Notes: generated by a model from the sequence alone, not told the origin. 64,000 bases of DNA from Phragmites australis (GCF_958298935.1 NC_084930.1:20992001-21056000); one strand, 5' to 3'; numbered from the stretch's first letter, positions 10,931-23,330 are shown. Program-made: numbers and translations.

Positions 10931-13790
10931 ATTATTTAACAAAAATTATTGCAACATTATGGAGAGGACGGGGGCTGGCTGAAGACCCCGAAGAATCATA
11001 GGAAAAATCTCCTTATACCTACGGTTGCGTGCCAACTGAAGGTGAGATTGTGCCTCATACCAAAAGGAACTTCTGGATTTATTCCCTGATCAGGCAGACC
11101 CCCAGAAGAAGGGGACTCTGATGACGAAGTCATAGTAAAGCCTTCATTCATCACAACCCTATCTTCTTTAATAGGCTCCTCTTTTGGGGTGAGGAGCTCG
11201 GTCATAGAAAAATGTCAAGCTCCCTTGCGTTCTTGTCGAGCCTCTAAAACTGGCCTATCAAAGGTACTCCAAAACGTACGAGCTTGAGCATTAGAGGCAT
11301 CTTGAGTGGACCTTCACCAATGATAATTGTATTCGAATTCCCCTTGCTGATACTAGCTCAAAAATTTTTGCCAGGCCGCACAGCTCATGTAGAGACCTTC
11401 ATACTCTATTGCCAGAGGAATTTCATCTAGAACGACCCTCTTTTGGACGGGGCCCGATGATAGTGTCTTCTCCTGCCTGTAAACAGATCGTGGATCACAT
11501 CTAGTAGTTCGTTTAAAATGCTGAAAGACACAAAGAATGCAAATGAGAAGCACTTCTGATGAAGGGTCGTCTCATTACCAATAGTTTGCATTACAAAAGA
11601 CTAACAAAAGGTCCCAATTCTTACAAAATTAGAGCATAGGCCCTGGCCTACAACCTATCCTATGACCTAATAAAACATATTGGTGGAGCCAGGGTTAGAG
11701 AGTCACACCTGGGCTCTGCCAGTATTAACTTTGTCACCTTGGGCCCCCTCTGAGGCATCCCCACTGCGCGTTCCATCAGTTCTAGCCACCGATGAGGACT
11801 AACGTATCAGATGCTAGAGAGGACTTCTGATTGACCACGAATACACCAATACTCATTGAAGAATGCACAAGTAGTTGCTTTTCACTCCGTGAACCGTAAA
11901 CTTCAAAGCTGCTCTCGTTGGGAGCTCGTAGTCTAGTGCGCCGAAGATCTCAATATGTGAATAACCGACGATCTTTAGAGTAGCTATGGTTGCCTTGATA
12001 GAAATCCCAGCTCAGAAGTCACCAAAGTAGTGCAAACTAGTCTTCAAGAAAGATGTCGCCTGGTTAATCCCCTTGAGGGCACCTCAGATTTCAAACCCAG
12101 CTACAATGGGGGGAGCATCAGTCAACCCTTACTCACCAAATAGCTTTGACATCGCTTCACAAATGGCACAAGCAGTCTGTGTGTGTTTGGACAACTCATT
12201 TTCTAGAGTTGGCTTCTAATCCTCGAGCACCACCTTCTCCTACACGAGGGCAGCAGTGAGTCTTTCTTGTGCCGCCTTCTCCTAGATCGAAGGAGGTGGC
12301 CAGCTTTTCTTGCTTTGCTTTCTCGAGCTCAAGGGTTGCAACAGATTCAAGCACACACCCTTGCTCTCTCTCTCAGTGGTGGCCTCAAGGTCGAACCTCC
12401 TTCATTTCTCCTCTTCCTGAGCAGAGACCAGAGCGCATCACCGCTTCTTCTCCACTTCGAGGGCATCATCAGAGGCATGCCATTTTCTTTTTTTCTTCTT
12501 CGAAGGCACCTTCGGAGGCAAGTCAAGCTTGACGCTCCTCCTCTATCACAACCCGGATGTCCTTAACCTCATCTTCGACCCTGTAGCGCCAGGTCCTGTC
12601 TCGTCAAGCTATTCCACCATGTGGCTAATGACTATCCGAGCTCTTCAGACAAGAACCAAGCCCTATTGCAAATTGACACACATGTTAGCATAGGAGAAAC
12701 AACACAAAAACACAATAACTTGTAAATTCACACCTTCGTTTGCGCCATAAAAAAGATGGTCAATTGGGTCATCACGGGCGTAATGAGTCACCATTATCTC
12801 AGTCGCAATTTTGTCCAACAACTCACCAAGTGCGATGAGATCTTGCCCCGTAGAGGGCCTCGAAAAGAGATCCCTGCAATCAAAACCTTCAGAAGTGGAT
12901 GTACTGCCACCCAGCTGAGGAATCCTCAGGGTCCCCATCAATGATTTACCCTTCCTCAAAACTAGCCTCGGTGGAGAGGCACGGGGTGGAGCGGCATTCT
13001 CTGATGAGCAAATATATTATAACATAAGACATAATACAAAAATTAGATACACATTTAAGAAAGGTACCCAAAACGTTTTCTTCACTTGCGTTCAGATGGA
13101 TATCACCACCATGGTGAGAAGACTCTTCAGGATCCGAGGAAGAGCTCTCGGGGTCTGAAGTAGAGCTATCAAGGGTCGCGATAGACCCTTCAGGACCACA
13201 GTGGGGGTGAGTTTATAGCATCGTCCTCCCTGATGTCCTCCTCGTCATCACCCATGGAGTTAGAATCAAAGAGTTTGTCACACACATCATTCATTGCCTG
13301 AACACCCTTACATAAAGGAGCCACCGAAGTAAGGGGCACCGTGGCGATGGGGACCAATTGTGAGGTATGAGAACAGTGGAGGTCATCAGCGCATCCCCAT
13401 CACTGGCTAGCTTCTAAGGCAACCCACTGCAACTGTCACCATGTTCTTCAATGACGGACACAACCCACTGCTTCTTCGGCCTTGTCTCATTGCATAACCC
13501 AGAACCCCACCTGGGGCCCTTCACAGTAGCAACAGAACCGGATGCATCGTGAATGGTGCATCCACCACTTTCTGCCTTCATGTGACCATGGGAGGTGAAG
13601 TTCAAGGCCCGTAGCACAAGGATATGCTGTCCATGACGCGTCTCACATGTCCACCTGCCACCTTCGCCATCAGTTCTTCGTGCTCGCCCTAAGGGTATGA
13701 CCCAAGTATAGCCTTTGCCTCTGCCTCCGCCTCCGCCTCGATGTCCTTAATGCTCCCTACAATAAAAAATAGGTAATCACACATCCAGGA
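10931..13790 (-). other. Internal spacer with broken antisense frames
   Basis: Between the truncated RT and the antisense ORF. Minus-strand open fragments (for example 12663-12959 and 13414-13617) and plus-strand Ser/Pro-rich frames at 12267-12566 occur, none intact. By position and orientation this is probably the decayed C-terminal part of the antisense ORF typical of Tat elements. I could not recognise a domain. Confidence 0.4.
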
Positions 13791-13799
13791 AAAAGAAGG

Positions 13800-14620
13800 G
13801 GATATCGAATGCAAGAGGGTACTTACCAAGGGGCCCTTCAAAATGTATATTAAAGGCTTGAAGCTCGCTCGAAGATTCCTCGAGCGCTACTTCAAACTTC
13901 TAGCCAAAGGAGAGTGGACAAATCCAAGCTGCACAATACTCTTAGACATGGTCACAAAAGCCAAGATGCTTCACAACCAGTGAGACGGTCTTGAGCTTCG
14001 CGTCGATCTTAGGATTCATGTCCACAGATGGCGTCCTTCAGAATCTGATCTCCTTCTTCTTGTTCTAAGCCATTTTCAAACAACGGGAAACCTTATGATA
14101 CAACCAAAATTCGGTCCAGTCGCTGCTCCATCGATTTCACTAAGCCTTCGTAGGAACTAGCAACCTAGCAAAAGGGAAGAAGATGACACTACCATACGAT
14201 GCCACATGCTCCTTCCCATTCAGCACCAGCTTCTTCAGCTGATAGTGCGTGTAGTGCAAGAACATAAAAGCCGTAGAACTGGGCTTTTAACGCTGCGAGC
14301 ATCAAAGCCATGCAAAGATTGATAGATGGATGATGGTGTTCGAAGTCAGTTGCTGGATCTGCAGCTCGTACTAGTTAAGAACACCAGCTAGCATGGAAAT
14401 GCTGGGGAAGTAGAAGCCAATGGAAAAAAAACTCGAGGAACACGACGACCTCACCCTCACACAACTGCAGCATCGTCTCCTTGGGAGAAGGCAACCGAGC
14501 ATCGCCAACATCGCGAATCACTATTTCTTCGCTAGAGACTTGATATGCCCTTCGGTGCAAGGCCTAACACCAAAGTATGGCGATGAGGGAATCATCGTAT
14601 TAGCATGCTGATGTTTGCCC
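13800..14620 (-). pseudogene. Antisense ORF of Tat-type gypsy element (PF04195-like)
   Basis: Minus-strand frames contain ARLPSPKETM, EGEVVVFLEFF and LLLPQHFHA (14375-14560), then YELQIQQLTSNTIIHLSIFAW, and further along FLHYTHYQLKKLVLNGKEH and FFPFARLLVPTKA (about 14140-14290). These resemble the 'putative gypsy type transposon' domain family (Pfam PF04195), which grass Tat-lineage elements carry antisense between pol and the 3' LTR. Its function is unknown. Stops and frame changes make it non-functional here. A related ORF lies in the other gypsy element at 50250-50640. Confidence 0.6.
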
Positions 14621-15120
14621 TTCATCATTTCTCGAAGGGTGCAAGAAACAAAATGCCAAGAAAGGACAAGTAACGCCTCACCCGAAGGGTGTACACAATA
14701 GCAAGAAGGAGGAGGATATCAGAAGAACAGGAACATAATGGGGTGAACAATAAGAATTACCCAAAGGGGCTGGGGTAACCCATATATATACACCCGGTAC
14801 CCAACTCATGACCTCGGAATATTCGGGGCATGTTGTAACATGTCACCACGCGTACATCACGTTAGAACATGGTAGGCACCCTAACACATGGGGCCCACAC
14901 ATGTCATTTCACATCTGCACGATGAGAGAATTACAGGATGTTGGGGTGACACGTGGCAAACGGATATGGCATAACCAAATTAATCAACAAAATCGCCTTG
15001 AGAGCATCAATGCCACTATATGGTGCCATAATGATGTACGACGGTTGTGTTGAGATGCCTGGACTCCCACGAGAAACCGCAACAGTTGCCACTAGACCCC
15101 AAAATCGGCCCAATCCACTG

Positions 15121-15129
15121 TATATAAAT
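15121..15129 (+). promoter_or_regulatory. TATA box upstream of F-box-like fragment
   Basis: TATATAAAT lies 109 bases before the ATG at 15238, followed by a CA/AC-rich leader typical of plant 5' UTRs. It suggests that promoter and leader were picked up along with the coding part. Confidence 0.4.
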
Positions 15130-15237
15130 TCGAAACTTACCACCTTCAACCTCATACAACTCCACACCCAGCCAACATTACCACCCACCACTTAAGACGC
15201 AACGCCAAAGTCTCAGCGAAGCTCCAACACGATAGTC

Positions 15238-16172
15238 ATGGAGTGGGCAGAGCTCCCATGGTCAGCCCTCCACGTGATCACTAACTGCTTTGACAAGCCA
15301 AGGGATTTTGTGTCCTTCAGGGTGGCTTGTTCTAGGTGGCGCAATAACGTCCAGCACGAAGAGCACTCGCAATTCACCCCCTGGATTCTCTGGATGGACG
15401 AAGTCCATGAGTCAGGCGAGGTGTCAATCTAGTCGCTGACCGAGCAGACTTTCATCGTACAAGTCCCCTCCTTCGCGGGGCGTAGAACGCGAGTCAATAC
15501 CTTCGAGGGAAGCTATTTCATAGGGTTTGACTGCAATGATGACTTTGGCAACATCGTAAACCTATTGGCCGTACGGGTGCTTAGGCTACCTTAGCTCCTA
15601 GAGTGGGCCCGCTATCGAAACCCAAAGGGTTTCTTCATACGCCTGAAGCCGGGAGATGAGGCAGAAGGGATCACCGTCGTCTACGCATACTGCAACCACT
15701 ATATCACATATGGAGAGCACATTGAGAAAGTGTCATGGTGGCAAGTTGGTAGCATGGGTGGTTGGACATCAGAGCCATCAGAGGAGCTTTGGTCATGAAT
15801 ATGGCTTGAAAGGGAAGAATCTCCCTAGATCATTCAAGCGAGAGGCCATGTAATCCTCCTACAAAGCGATAAACCTTGGGCTCTGTCACCAGATGGTATC
15901 TGGTGGGCGTCACCCCTAAAGGCACCATATATCTTCCAAGGCAACAATGGGCAATGAAACCTCTCGGGTCGCGTAAACTGGATGACACATGGTACATCCT
16001 AGCAGGCGAAAGGGATCTCGCATGCCTTTTCAAAGGCTATATTCACTTCCCCAGATGGCTCAATGGCCAAGGTGAAGCCCAATATTACATATGGCAGTGG
16101 GACATTGCAGCGAATGTCCCATCCATTGGCCAGGTCGTCCCCGCAGCACATCAGTGGGCGCTGGACACTTAG
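15238..16172 (+). pseudogene. F-box-like gene fragment inside the gypsy element
   Basis: From ATG 15238 one frame reads an N-terminal F-box-like motif: ELPWSALHVITNCF then RDFVSFRVACSRWRNNV, matching the LP...L..I...(R/K)D...FR..C..WR spacing of F-box domains that bind SKP1 in SCF ubiquitin ligases. The same frame continues about 240 codons with sensible sequence (FIVQVPSFAGRR, YFIGFDCNDDFGN, GFFIRLKPGDEAEG, VILLQSDKPWALSPDG), interrupted by about five stops starting at 15430. Several are TAG where Gln fits. The tail around 15876-16172 is open in another frame, implying a frameshift. The C-terminal half loosely resembles grass F-box/DUF295-type proteins, but I am not certain. It lies between the antisense ORF and the 3' LTR and is not a normal retrotransposon gene, so capture of a host gene is the likely explanation. 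Confidence 0.5.
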
Positions 16173-16467
16173 TTGATTCCAACTTTGGAATAGGCTGCCT
16201 CGCTAAAGGAGGAGAAGCATCAGCCTTCGCACAATGTATAGATATATTGTATAGGTCGTGAAGATACTATATTTTGAAAACTATTAGCAAGTCGTCAAAG
16301 GGTTGACGCCATCGGGCAACTAATGTATTTTATTTCATTTTTTACTACATGATAGTGGAGATCTATGCCCTTATATATATACACAAACACATAATATTTT
16401 TCATATCCTCTATTTCATAATAGGTTAACCTTGCCATTTTGGGAATTGACTTCGGTCGACTGAAAGT

Positions 16468-16482
16468 GGGGGGGGGGGGGGG
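16468..16482 (+). repeat. G15 homopolymer
   Basis: Fifteen G in a row about 85 bases before the 3' LTR. It may be an expanded purine tract, but it does not abut the LTR, so it is not a clear polypurine tract. Confidence 0.6.
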
Positions 16483-16567
16483 AGACCGAGGCCAGAGTAC
16501 CACCCCACTATCTAAAGATTCTAGGCTTCAGCCCCCAAAGTTAGAACCAAAACCGAGAAGGAGCCAC

Positions 16568-17269
16568 TATTGGGGAAATGGTACCATGTGGGCCCCCGTT
16601 CATTAACTTCGGCGAGAATGGTCAAATCCCAAAAACTAAAATAGAGAGACTGACATCAAGGTAGGGATAGTTCCCTTTATGTTCTGTAGGAGTTAGACTC
16701 GATAAGATGTAGCAACCCAAAGAACAAAGCCCGAAGGACGAAGAGTGTGACAAAGCCCTGAGGCCGAAGGGGCGCAACAAAGGTTGAAGGACAAAAAGCG
16801 TAGTGAAGCCTTAATGCCAAAGGGATGTGATGAGGCTCGAAGGACGAAGGATCTAGCAAAAGTCCTAAGACCGAAGGGAGGCAGTGCGAGGCCCTTCGGT
16901 AGTAGAGCGAAGGCTAGCTTAAAGAGAGACCCACAAGTTAGCTAGAGCCCGATGATGGAGTGGCTCAAGGAAGATTGCTAGGAGTCCCGACAAAGGGTCC
17001 AGAGCGGGGGCCCCAAGACACGTGTCAATATTTTGTTAGTTAGGGTAATGTGTGTAGACAATGACCATAATACCCTTTGGGATACCCTAGAATATTTCCT
17101 AGTGTTAGTAGAATTGTTCCTGTGGATAAGGGGCAAATGTGTATTGACAACATGAGTGGTTGAGGTATGCCTATAAATACCCCCACTTACTCAATGTAAA
17201 ATGAGAATGAGTAGTTATTACATTAACAACGATTACATTGTTCACTGTGTTGCGATCACGATCACAACA
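16568..17269 (+). repeat. 3' LTR of the 5929-17269 gypsy element
   Basis: Starts TATTGGGGAAATGG (terminal TG mutated to TA) and ends GATCACAACA. It aligns along its length with 5929-6628. The downstream ATTTA at 17270-17274 completes the target duplication. Confidence 0.88.
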
Positions 17270-17355
17270 ATTTATTTTTTCACAAACTTGTTACATGACA
17301 AAAAACTTTTCATGATATTTTGGCTTCGTCACAATAGGCCATTTCTATTGTAGTG
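17270..17355. mobile_element. Possible right end of a CACTA transposon
   Basis: On the minus strand the sequence starting at 17355 reads CACTACAATAGAAATGGCC followed by TATTGTGACGAAG, resembling terminal repeats of a grass CACTA family. I found no matching left terminus before the gypsy element or elsewhere in the window, so this would be a remnant. Confidence 0.35.
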
Positions 17356-20030
17356 TCTAATTCCTAGCTTCCTTGGGAATGTGTACTATCTTTGCCTCAC
17401 AATAAAACATGGTTAGTCTCTTAGGGGCATATTCCTTCAAAAACAAGAATATTAATTGAGATCCTATAAAGCCGAACCAATGAATCTTTAATGATCTTGC
17501 TACACAGTAGGGTACACTTAGTGGGCACCTAAGAGTTATTTTGACATGTTATGTGATGTGGGATGCTTTCTAAGACAAGGTTTACATTGTTCCCAGATAC
17601 TTGGAAATGACATGGGAGCTGAGTATGAGTAGGTTTCAAGATGGGATGATGGTATAATTGGTTATTACCAAATCATTGGTTAACTTTGCTTTGAGATTCT
17701 ATTGCGCAACTGTTTATGTGGGAAAATCAAGTATTGATGTTGTGGGGTAGTATAAGGTGGCTTCATCTTTTGAAATAAGTCTATGTGCTTGGGTTTTGTG
17801 TAGATTTTTGTGGGAGAAGGAGATGGAGTGCCCAAAACCACTTTGTCATATAACAACAACAGAAGTTGTGTGAGCTTTGTACAAATAGAGAAATGGTGTT
17901 CAATTGTCAATTTTCGAAGGAGCATGCGGAGGTTGCTATCTGTTGAAACTAGAGATGAGTAGAGCAGTTAATATCCAGCATAGAATCTGGCTTTTTGTTT
18001 GTACATGTTTTTACTCATTTAGGCTTCTGTAGAAGCAGGGAAATGAATAAATCCCTACTTTCGTCTTGGAAATGTACTTGTATGGGGAGGTGAATAGGCG
18101 TTTTAACAAATTTGTTTCAAAATTGATGGCCTTCTCCTATTCCATATTTTAAAATCACATGCGGAAGTAAGAGAGACAAGAGCAAATTGCAAATATTCCA
18201 AAACCAACACTGCACTTAGATGAATGTGAACCCTAGGTTTTGGTTAAGGCCATATTAAGAGGCATTTTGCAAGGAATCAAGCAACTTGATGAAAAACTAA
18301 TAAACACAAGAGAACTAGCCGCTGGAAGAAGGGATTCTTCAAGTTGATGGATCTAGAGGGTTGAGATGGTTCATGACCAACTCATATGAGATGATTAATC
18401 CTCTGGACACAAGAAGAACACCTCTTACAACACCCAAAATAAGGAGCTCTCTAGGAAAAAGAAAATCAACAAGAAAACATTAAAAACTTGCACGAAAATA
18501 TGAGATCCAAAAGCAAGAGACTAGAAGGAGATGAACTCAAGCATATGCAAAAAAACTCTCTTCATTAAGCTCAGAGGAACGCCCTCTTTTGGCAGATTAC
18601 AAAATATTTTTCTCACAAATGCTCTCACCTAAATATAGGCTAATCACTCCTCTCTCCCTCTTCTCTCAAAACTCTCCAAAAACTTTCTAAAGCCCATGTG
18701 TTTCCACCAGCAATACCCCTCTATTTATAGGCCTATTGGGCTTGCTTAACCCTTAAGCAATCTTGTCCCTAAACTGCCATTCTCTTACAATGCACTCCCA
18801 CCTACCACTTGGGGTAGTTTCGTCCGAATTTCTCTCCGTCCATTGGATGGTCGTGACGCCTTCATAACTTAGCTTCGTCTCGACGCAAGATTCATAATGA
18901 TGCCACATGCACTTCATCCTCCCACGATTTTTGTGACCAAACCGGAAAACCGCCTTGCATGCTTCTCAAAGCATAATTAACAGCCACTTGCATACCCTTA
19001 TGCAAGCATCCCGACGATTACACGTGTACTCCGTCTTGCAATTTTGACCGTCAGCAAGTCTCTTCGGCTCCCGATCCCTCGGGCCACCTTGTCACTTGCA
19101 CCGGCATCCCTTTTACTTGACTTTGTCAACACACCGTCTTCATCCTTCATCTCATACTTTGCTTGAACTCCTCGTGTACACCTGGGATCACCCTTGACTC
19201 CTCCATACTCCCTTGATCGTCCGACACCAATCTCCTCGCTTAGCCCCGATCTTCCTGCTATCGGCCACCAAGTTGTATCCACCACCTACACATTATGAGA
19301 TAAGCAAATATGTACTTCCAACACCATTTAACTCTATCACAAGTTAGTCAAAATCAAAATCCCTACAAAAATGACACATCTCTGAAAAATCGTGTATGCC
19401 GGATGATCTGGTGTTCACTCTTCCTAAGCGTCGGACTATCCAGCGTGTTCAACTCAGCAAACCAGGCTACCTGAAATCCTCTCTGCAAGAAATAGTTCGG
19501 CGTGTATTCATACCCAATGCTAGGCCATCCGGCGTATCCATTCTTGTCAGAACCCATTTTGCTCCTTCTCTGGAAAAATTACTCCGACAAAGCATCCGAC
19601 GTACACATTGCCCAACACTGGACTATATGACGTATACATGTCCGCCAGAGCTAGTTTGCGACCTCTCTACAAGAAAAGATAATGCTCCGGCGTGTATTGC
19701 ATATGAACGCCGGATCATCAGGCAAGTTCATTTTCTTCAGTACTAGATCATCCAATGTGTACAATTTTTCTAGACTCTGAGATAAACACGTCAACTCCAT
19801 TTTATCTGCAACTTAGGTTAGTTATGATCATAATTGTAACACATAACTATGACCATGGAATCTCAAAATCATCAAACCAAACCAACACCATTGTCAATCA
19901 CTCATCATATCTGAATAAAGGTACATTTCAGCTTGGTTTCTCAGTACTAATATACAATTTAAAAATATAAGTATGTACTCTTTGGCACATAAGAAATGGT
20001 ATGGCAAGAAAGAACTTTTAGGAAAACTTT
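17356..20030. other. Intergenic repeat-like DNA, no gene
   Basis: No coding domain was recognised. The stretch from about 18075 (GGGGAGGTGAATAGGCG) through 19330 has the look of a copia/Sirevirus-type LTR fragment, but no partner LTR or target duplication was found. A degenerate motif array at 19398-19760 is listed separately. Confidence 0.4.
19398..19760. repeat. Degenerate array of a CCGGATNATCCGGCGTGTAC-like motif
   Basis: About eight diverged copies spaced roughly 35-60 bases, for example GCCGGATGATCTGGTGTTCA, GTCGGACTATCCAGCGTGTT, GGCCATCCGGCGTATCC and GCCGGATCATCAGGCAAGTT. Similar GGAT-ATCCGG half-palindromes occur inside LTRs of grass retrotransposons, so this probably marks a decayed LTR. 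Confidence 0.5.
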
Positions 20031-20037
20031 GACGAGT

Positions 20038-20325
20038 TTAAGCTAGCAATGAACTATTTCGGTGGCATATATGCTAAGTAATTCTATTTATTGACTTTAA
20101 GCTGGCAATGGGCTATTTTGCAGCATATCTATTTTGAACTCTTTTATATACACTACAAGTTGGCAATGAGCTAATATGGCAAAACATGTTGAGAACATGC
20201 AACAAATACAAGTCCAATTGTGTTGTCTTTCTATACACTTTAAGCTGGCTATGTGCTCTTTTGGCTGTATATCGTCTTTGAACTCTTTATGATGAATTAA
20301 AGTGCAAGTTGGCAATAAGCAGGGA
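20038..20325. repeat. Degenerate ~60-80 bp tandem repeat (AAGCTGGCAATG unit)
   Basis: Five diverged copies of a unit starting AAGCTGGCAATGRGCTATTTT, at about 20040, 20098, 20155, 20241 and 20304. Linking sequence often contains TATATCGTCTTTGAACTC-like text. Non-coding; no family recognised. Confidence 0.55.
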
Positions 20326-20458
20326 TAGAGCCAGAAACTTAACATAAGGAGGGCTGATCGAATCAAATTGTATATTTACATAATAATAATATAGCAGATA
20401 ACGAAATAGTTGAACAAGGCACGAAATACAAGTGAAATGAAACTACAATATTCGGTGT

Positions 20459-20715
20459 CTACTTAGGTTGTACTCCTTTTCTATTAGACTTAAGTCGTAC
20501 TACCTGACAATTCATCGTATTGAAATCATCATCTATGGGTGGTCCAATCATGAACTCTAGATCTATCACCCTCTCAATGTAGAATATGAAGCAATCTCTT
20601 AGGAATTTATCCTACATCTTATTCCGATGTCTTGTCTCTTAACAAGCTTCATGGTAGAACAAATTTGTTCTATTGTTGAAGTTGAAGCAAGAAAAGAGCA
20701 AGAAAAGTACAAATA
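20459..20715 (-). pseudogene. hAT transposase C-terminal dimerisation region, fragment
   Basis: On the minus strand, frames read STSTIEQICSTMKLVKRQ followed, after a frame change, by DKFLRDCFIFYIERVIDLEF and a stop at 20459-20461. This resembles the C-terminal hAT dimerisation region of plant TTF-type zinc-finger transposase genes (VSTATTERAFSAMKLVK...LRDCLVTYIE type). A CAGGGATAGAGCC-like hAT terminus lies downstream at 20319. No convincing opposite terminus or 8-bp duplication was found, so it is a decayed fragment. Confidence 0.55.
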
Positions 20716-20739
20716 AGTCGAGTAAACGTGCCAATTAAA

Positions 20740-22558
20740 GACAATTTGAATAAATAATAGTGAAAATTCTGAACTCCAGATTCCGCAGCACACTCAGCAA
20801 CTTGTGGTACATCAATATTCTTTTTCTTGTTGCAAAATAAATCATTTTCCTCTTAGCCATGGTTATCTTAGAAAAAATACATAAGAGAATAGGGTGAAAT
20901 AATTTCTTAGAAAATAACGATTTACGTATGAATAGAAGATCTAATACTAACATATCAAAGGGGATCGATCTGATCCTCTGAAATATGAGACCACACTTCA
21001 ATCCAACACTGATTTGGAATCTTAAAGAGGTAGTATTATGGGAAAATCAGAGAAGGGAGAAGAAAATGGAAAGAGCCGACAACCAAGCTGAAGAGGGAAG
21101 AATGGCAGGAGAATGACAGTGGGGTGTTCCAAGGATTACGAGGATTTAATTGGCACACCCATTTTAACAAAGGTAACACAGCTCGACTAACCCCTGATTA
21201 ATCACATCATAGCGCTCACGAAAATCTCAACGAAGAGATGAGGAACACCAACAAACAAGAAATTCATCAAACACCAAAATAAAGGAACAAAAAAAAGAAC
21301 GTGCCAAGAACAAATCCAAATATGATTTTTGTTAATCTTGTGGGTCTTTACAGAAGGGATACATGAGGACACCACACACTCTCTATATTTTGTGAATAAC
21401 AAGAAAGGATCAAGATTTCTTCATCAAAACACACTACTCTCTCAAAGCCTACAGCTGTCTCTCTAAAACCCTGACTCTCTTTATCAAAATGAAAGTCGCA
21501 AAGGGCTAACAACCAGCCCCATTCACATACGTAGGGATATTTTGTACATGCTCAAAATACCCTTTCACATTGCACACTTTACCCCTCACATAAGGTATTT
21601 TTGTCTAACCCTTTCTTTTTTCTCTAAACGCATCCGGAGCCTTCACAACTTTGCTCAACTCACATGGACCTCCATCTTCCTTTGTCGTAATCCACTTTTC
21701 CTTTTAGCATCGTGGCTTTGCCATACCATCTAGCATGCTTCTCAAGGTGCATCTTTCTTGCTCCCATATGAAGCGTTGTCTTTGTAAATCCTTTATATCT
21801 TACGAACTCTATGTAATATGGAGATGTATTTTCTATTTTTATATGATTCCAGCCTATTCACAATAATAAAAAAATCACCATCCTCCTCCTGGGGATTAAT
21901 ACATCACTTCTATCAAGAAAAACAAACCAATTAAAATCATTTCTGAAAATATATTCAACATTTAAGCTGTCACATCACCTACAAAAGCCAAAAATAGGAA
22001 ATCTCTCAAAGTAGAACCAAGGCCTACCAAAATCTTTTAGCCATTTTAGGATTTTTAGAACCTATTCCAACCATTAAACAAGTCATCAACATAATCGGCA
22101 ATGTGAGTTAACATTTAAGCCTTACAACCAGCAACTTTCAGCAATTTCAGCAAAACGGCAGACTGTTAGTCACCTTTGGGCAGACCAAATGCACCTTCGG
22201 TCTGCTGTTCTGCTACCTGAAAATTCAGCAGATCAATGAACCTTACGGGCTGCAACTAAATTCTCGAAAGTCTGCTGCTATGCACAATCAGCTGCTGGAT
22301 CAAAACTTGGACTGAAGAAAACTGAAGCTGAATCTCGCAAAGGGCACTAGTAGACTGAAGACTCTAGGTGCTCTATTGCACGCAATTTTTCTGCAACTGA
22401 ACATGAGAACTCACTGAAAAATTCAGAACTGGACATTCCTTTTCTTTTCTAATCCAAGAGAAGGATTTCTGCCGTTTATTCCAAGTTGAAGATATTAAAC
22501 ATCCCCAGCGGGAGAACACCACAAGAACAGGACATTCAGACTACAAGCTGAAAAACGT
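20740..22558. other. Repeat-like DNA without a recognised gene
   Basis: Short minus-strand open frames (20735-21001, 21202-21402) have no recognised domain. The first may be the remainder of the decayed hAT element. Around 22140-22330 the sequence is rich in CAGCAGA/TCTGCTG words that form imperfect inverted repeats. Confidence 0.35.
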
Positions 22559-23330
22559 GTAGCGTAACTGGCAGGCTACGCTAACCTAAAACAATTTTTT
22601 TTACCATATTTACTGAGGAAACCATACTAGTAGGAGATCATAGATCGTTACCGCTTAACGCGCAGTGCAGCGGAAGAAGAGTTGGAGTAGACCAATCCAA
22701 TATCGTGGGCGTCAAACTCCTCGAGCAGTTTCCTGATCACATCTGCGACCAGCCTCGTGCAGGTGTTCACGCTCCCCGACCAACTCCAAGTAGGTAGTCG
22801 TGCTCCTCGACCAGTTCCTCAACCAGCTCCCGATCAGGTCCGTTGCTTCTTCGACCAGTTTTGAGTGATCGTGTCGTGCTGTTCGACCAGATCCGAGCGG
22901 TCGTGTTGTGCTCCATGATCAGACGAGCACGTACATCAACCAGTTCATCACAGTCGGTGACCAGTCTTGAACATGTCGCGATCAACTCGCCAAGGAGATC
23001 AGCGTCGCAATAGCAGCAGCGCCTCTACGATATCCACACGTACTAGACAGAAACGCCGAGCGACGATGTGCCAGTACCGCACGCGCGGCTAGGATTTTGG
23101 GAGATCATGTAGAAGGCTGCGGCTAGGGTTTTAGAGTGGCTCAACCTTAGCACGTCCTACCCACGCCTCTCCTTATATAGAGCTCGCCAATGGGCTCACA
23201 CGTTAGAAGCCCTTTAGGACTCTAACTTCTTATGGATCACAATCCAATCAAAACTCATTTACGAATCTAATTCGCATGTTTTGTTCCAACCCTTTAAGTG
23301 TGTGACCCGTTAGATTCATAAATATAGGAG
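22559..23330 (-). mobile_element. Truncated BARE-1/Angela-like LTR
   Basis: Reverse complement of a relative of the solo LTR at 8199-9786. Shared blocks include GGAGATCATAGATCGTTACC near 22637, the run of 'CGACCAG' words, the TATATAGAGCTCGCCAATG stretch near 23175, and GTGTGACCCGTTAG near 23300. The minus-strand 3' end is at 22559 (TGTAGCG, mutated from TGTTAGG). The 5' part is missing and the sequence runs into a LINE. Confidence 0.65.

Larger units (their letters stand above)
5929..17269 (+). mobile_element. Old Ty3/gypsy LTR retrotransposon (Tat-like), degenerate
   Basis: Bounded by two related LTRs (5929-6628 and 16568-17269) and a perfect 5-bp target duplication ATTTA (5924-5928 and 17270-17274). 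Plus-strand contents in order: PBS, gag, retropepsin, and an RT N-terminus that stops abruptly near 10930; the rest of RT, RNase H and integrase are missing. The 3' half holds an antisense ORF on the minus strand and an F-box-like fragment on the plus strand. A BARE-1/Angela-like solo LTR is nested at 8199-9786. The antisense ORF between pol and the 3' LTR is a trait of the Tat lineage of grass gypsy elements. LTR ends differ at roughly 16 of the first 85 aligned bases by eye, so the insertion is old. It cannot be autonomous. Confidence 0.88.
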
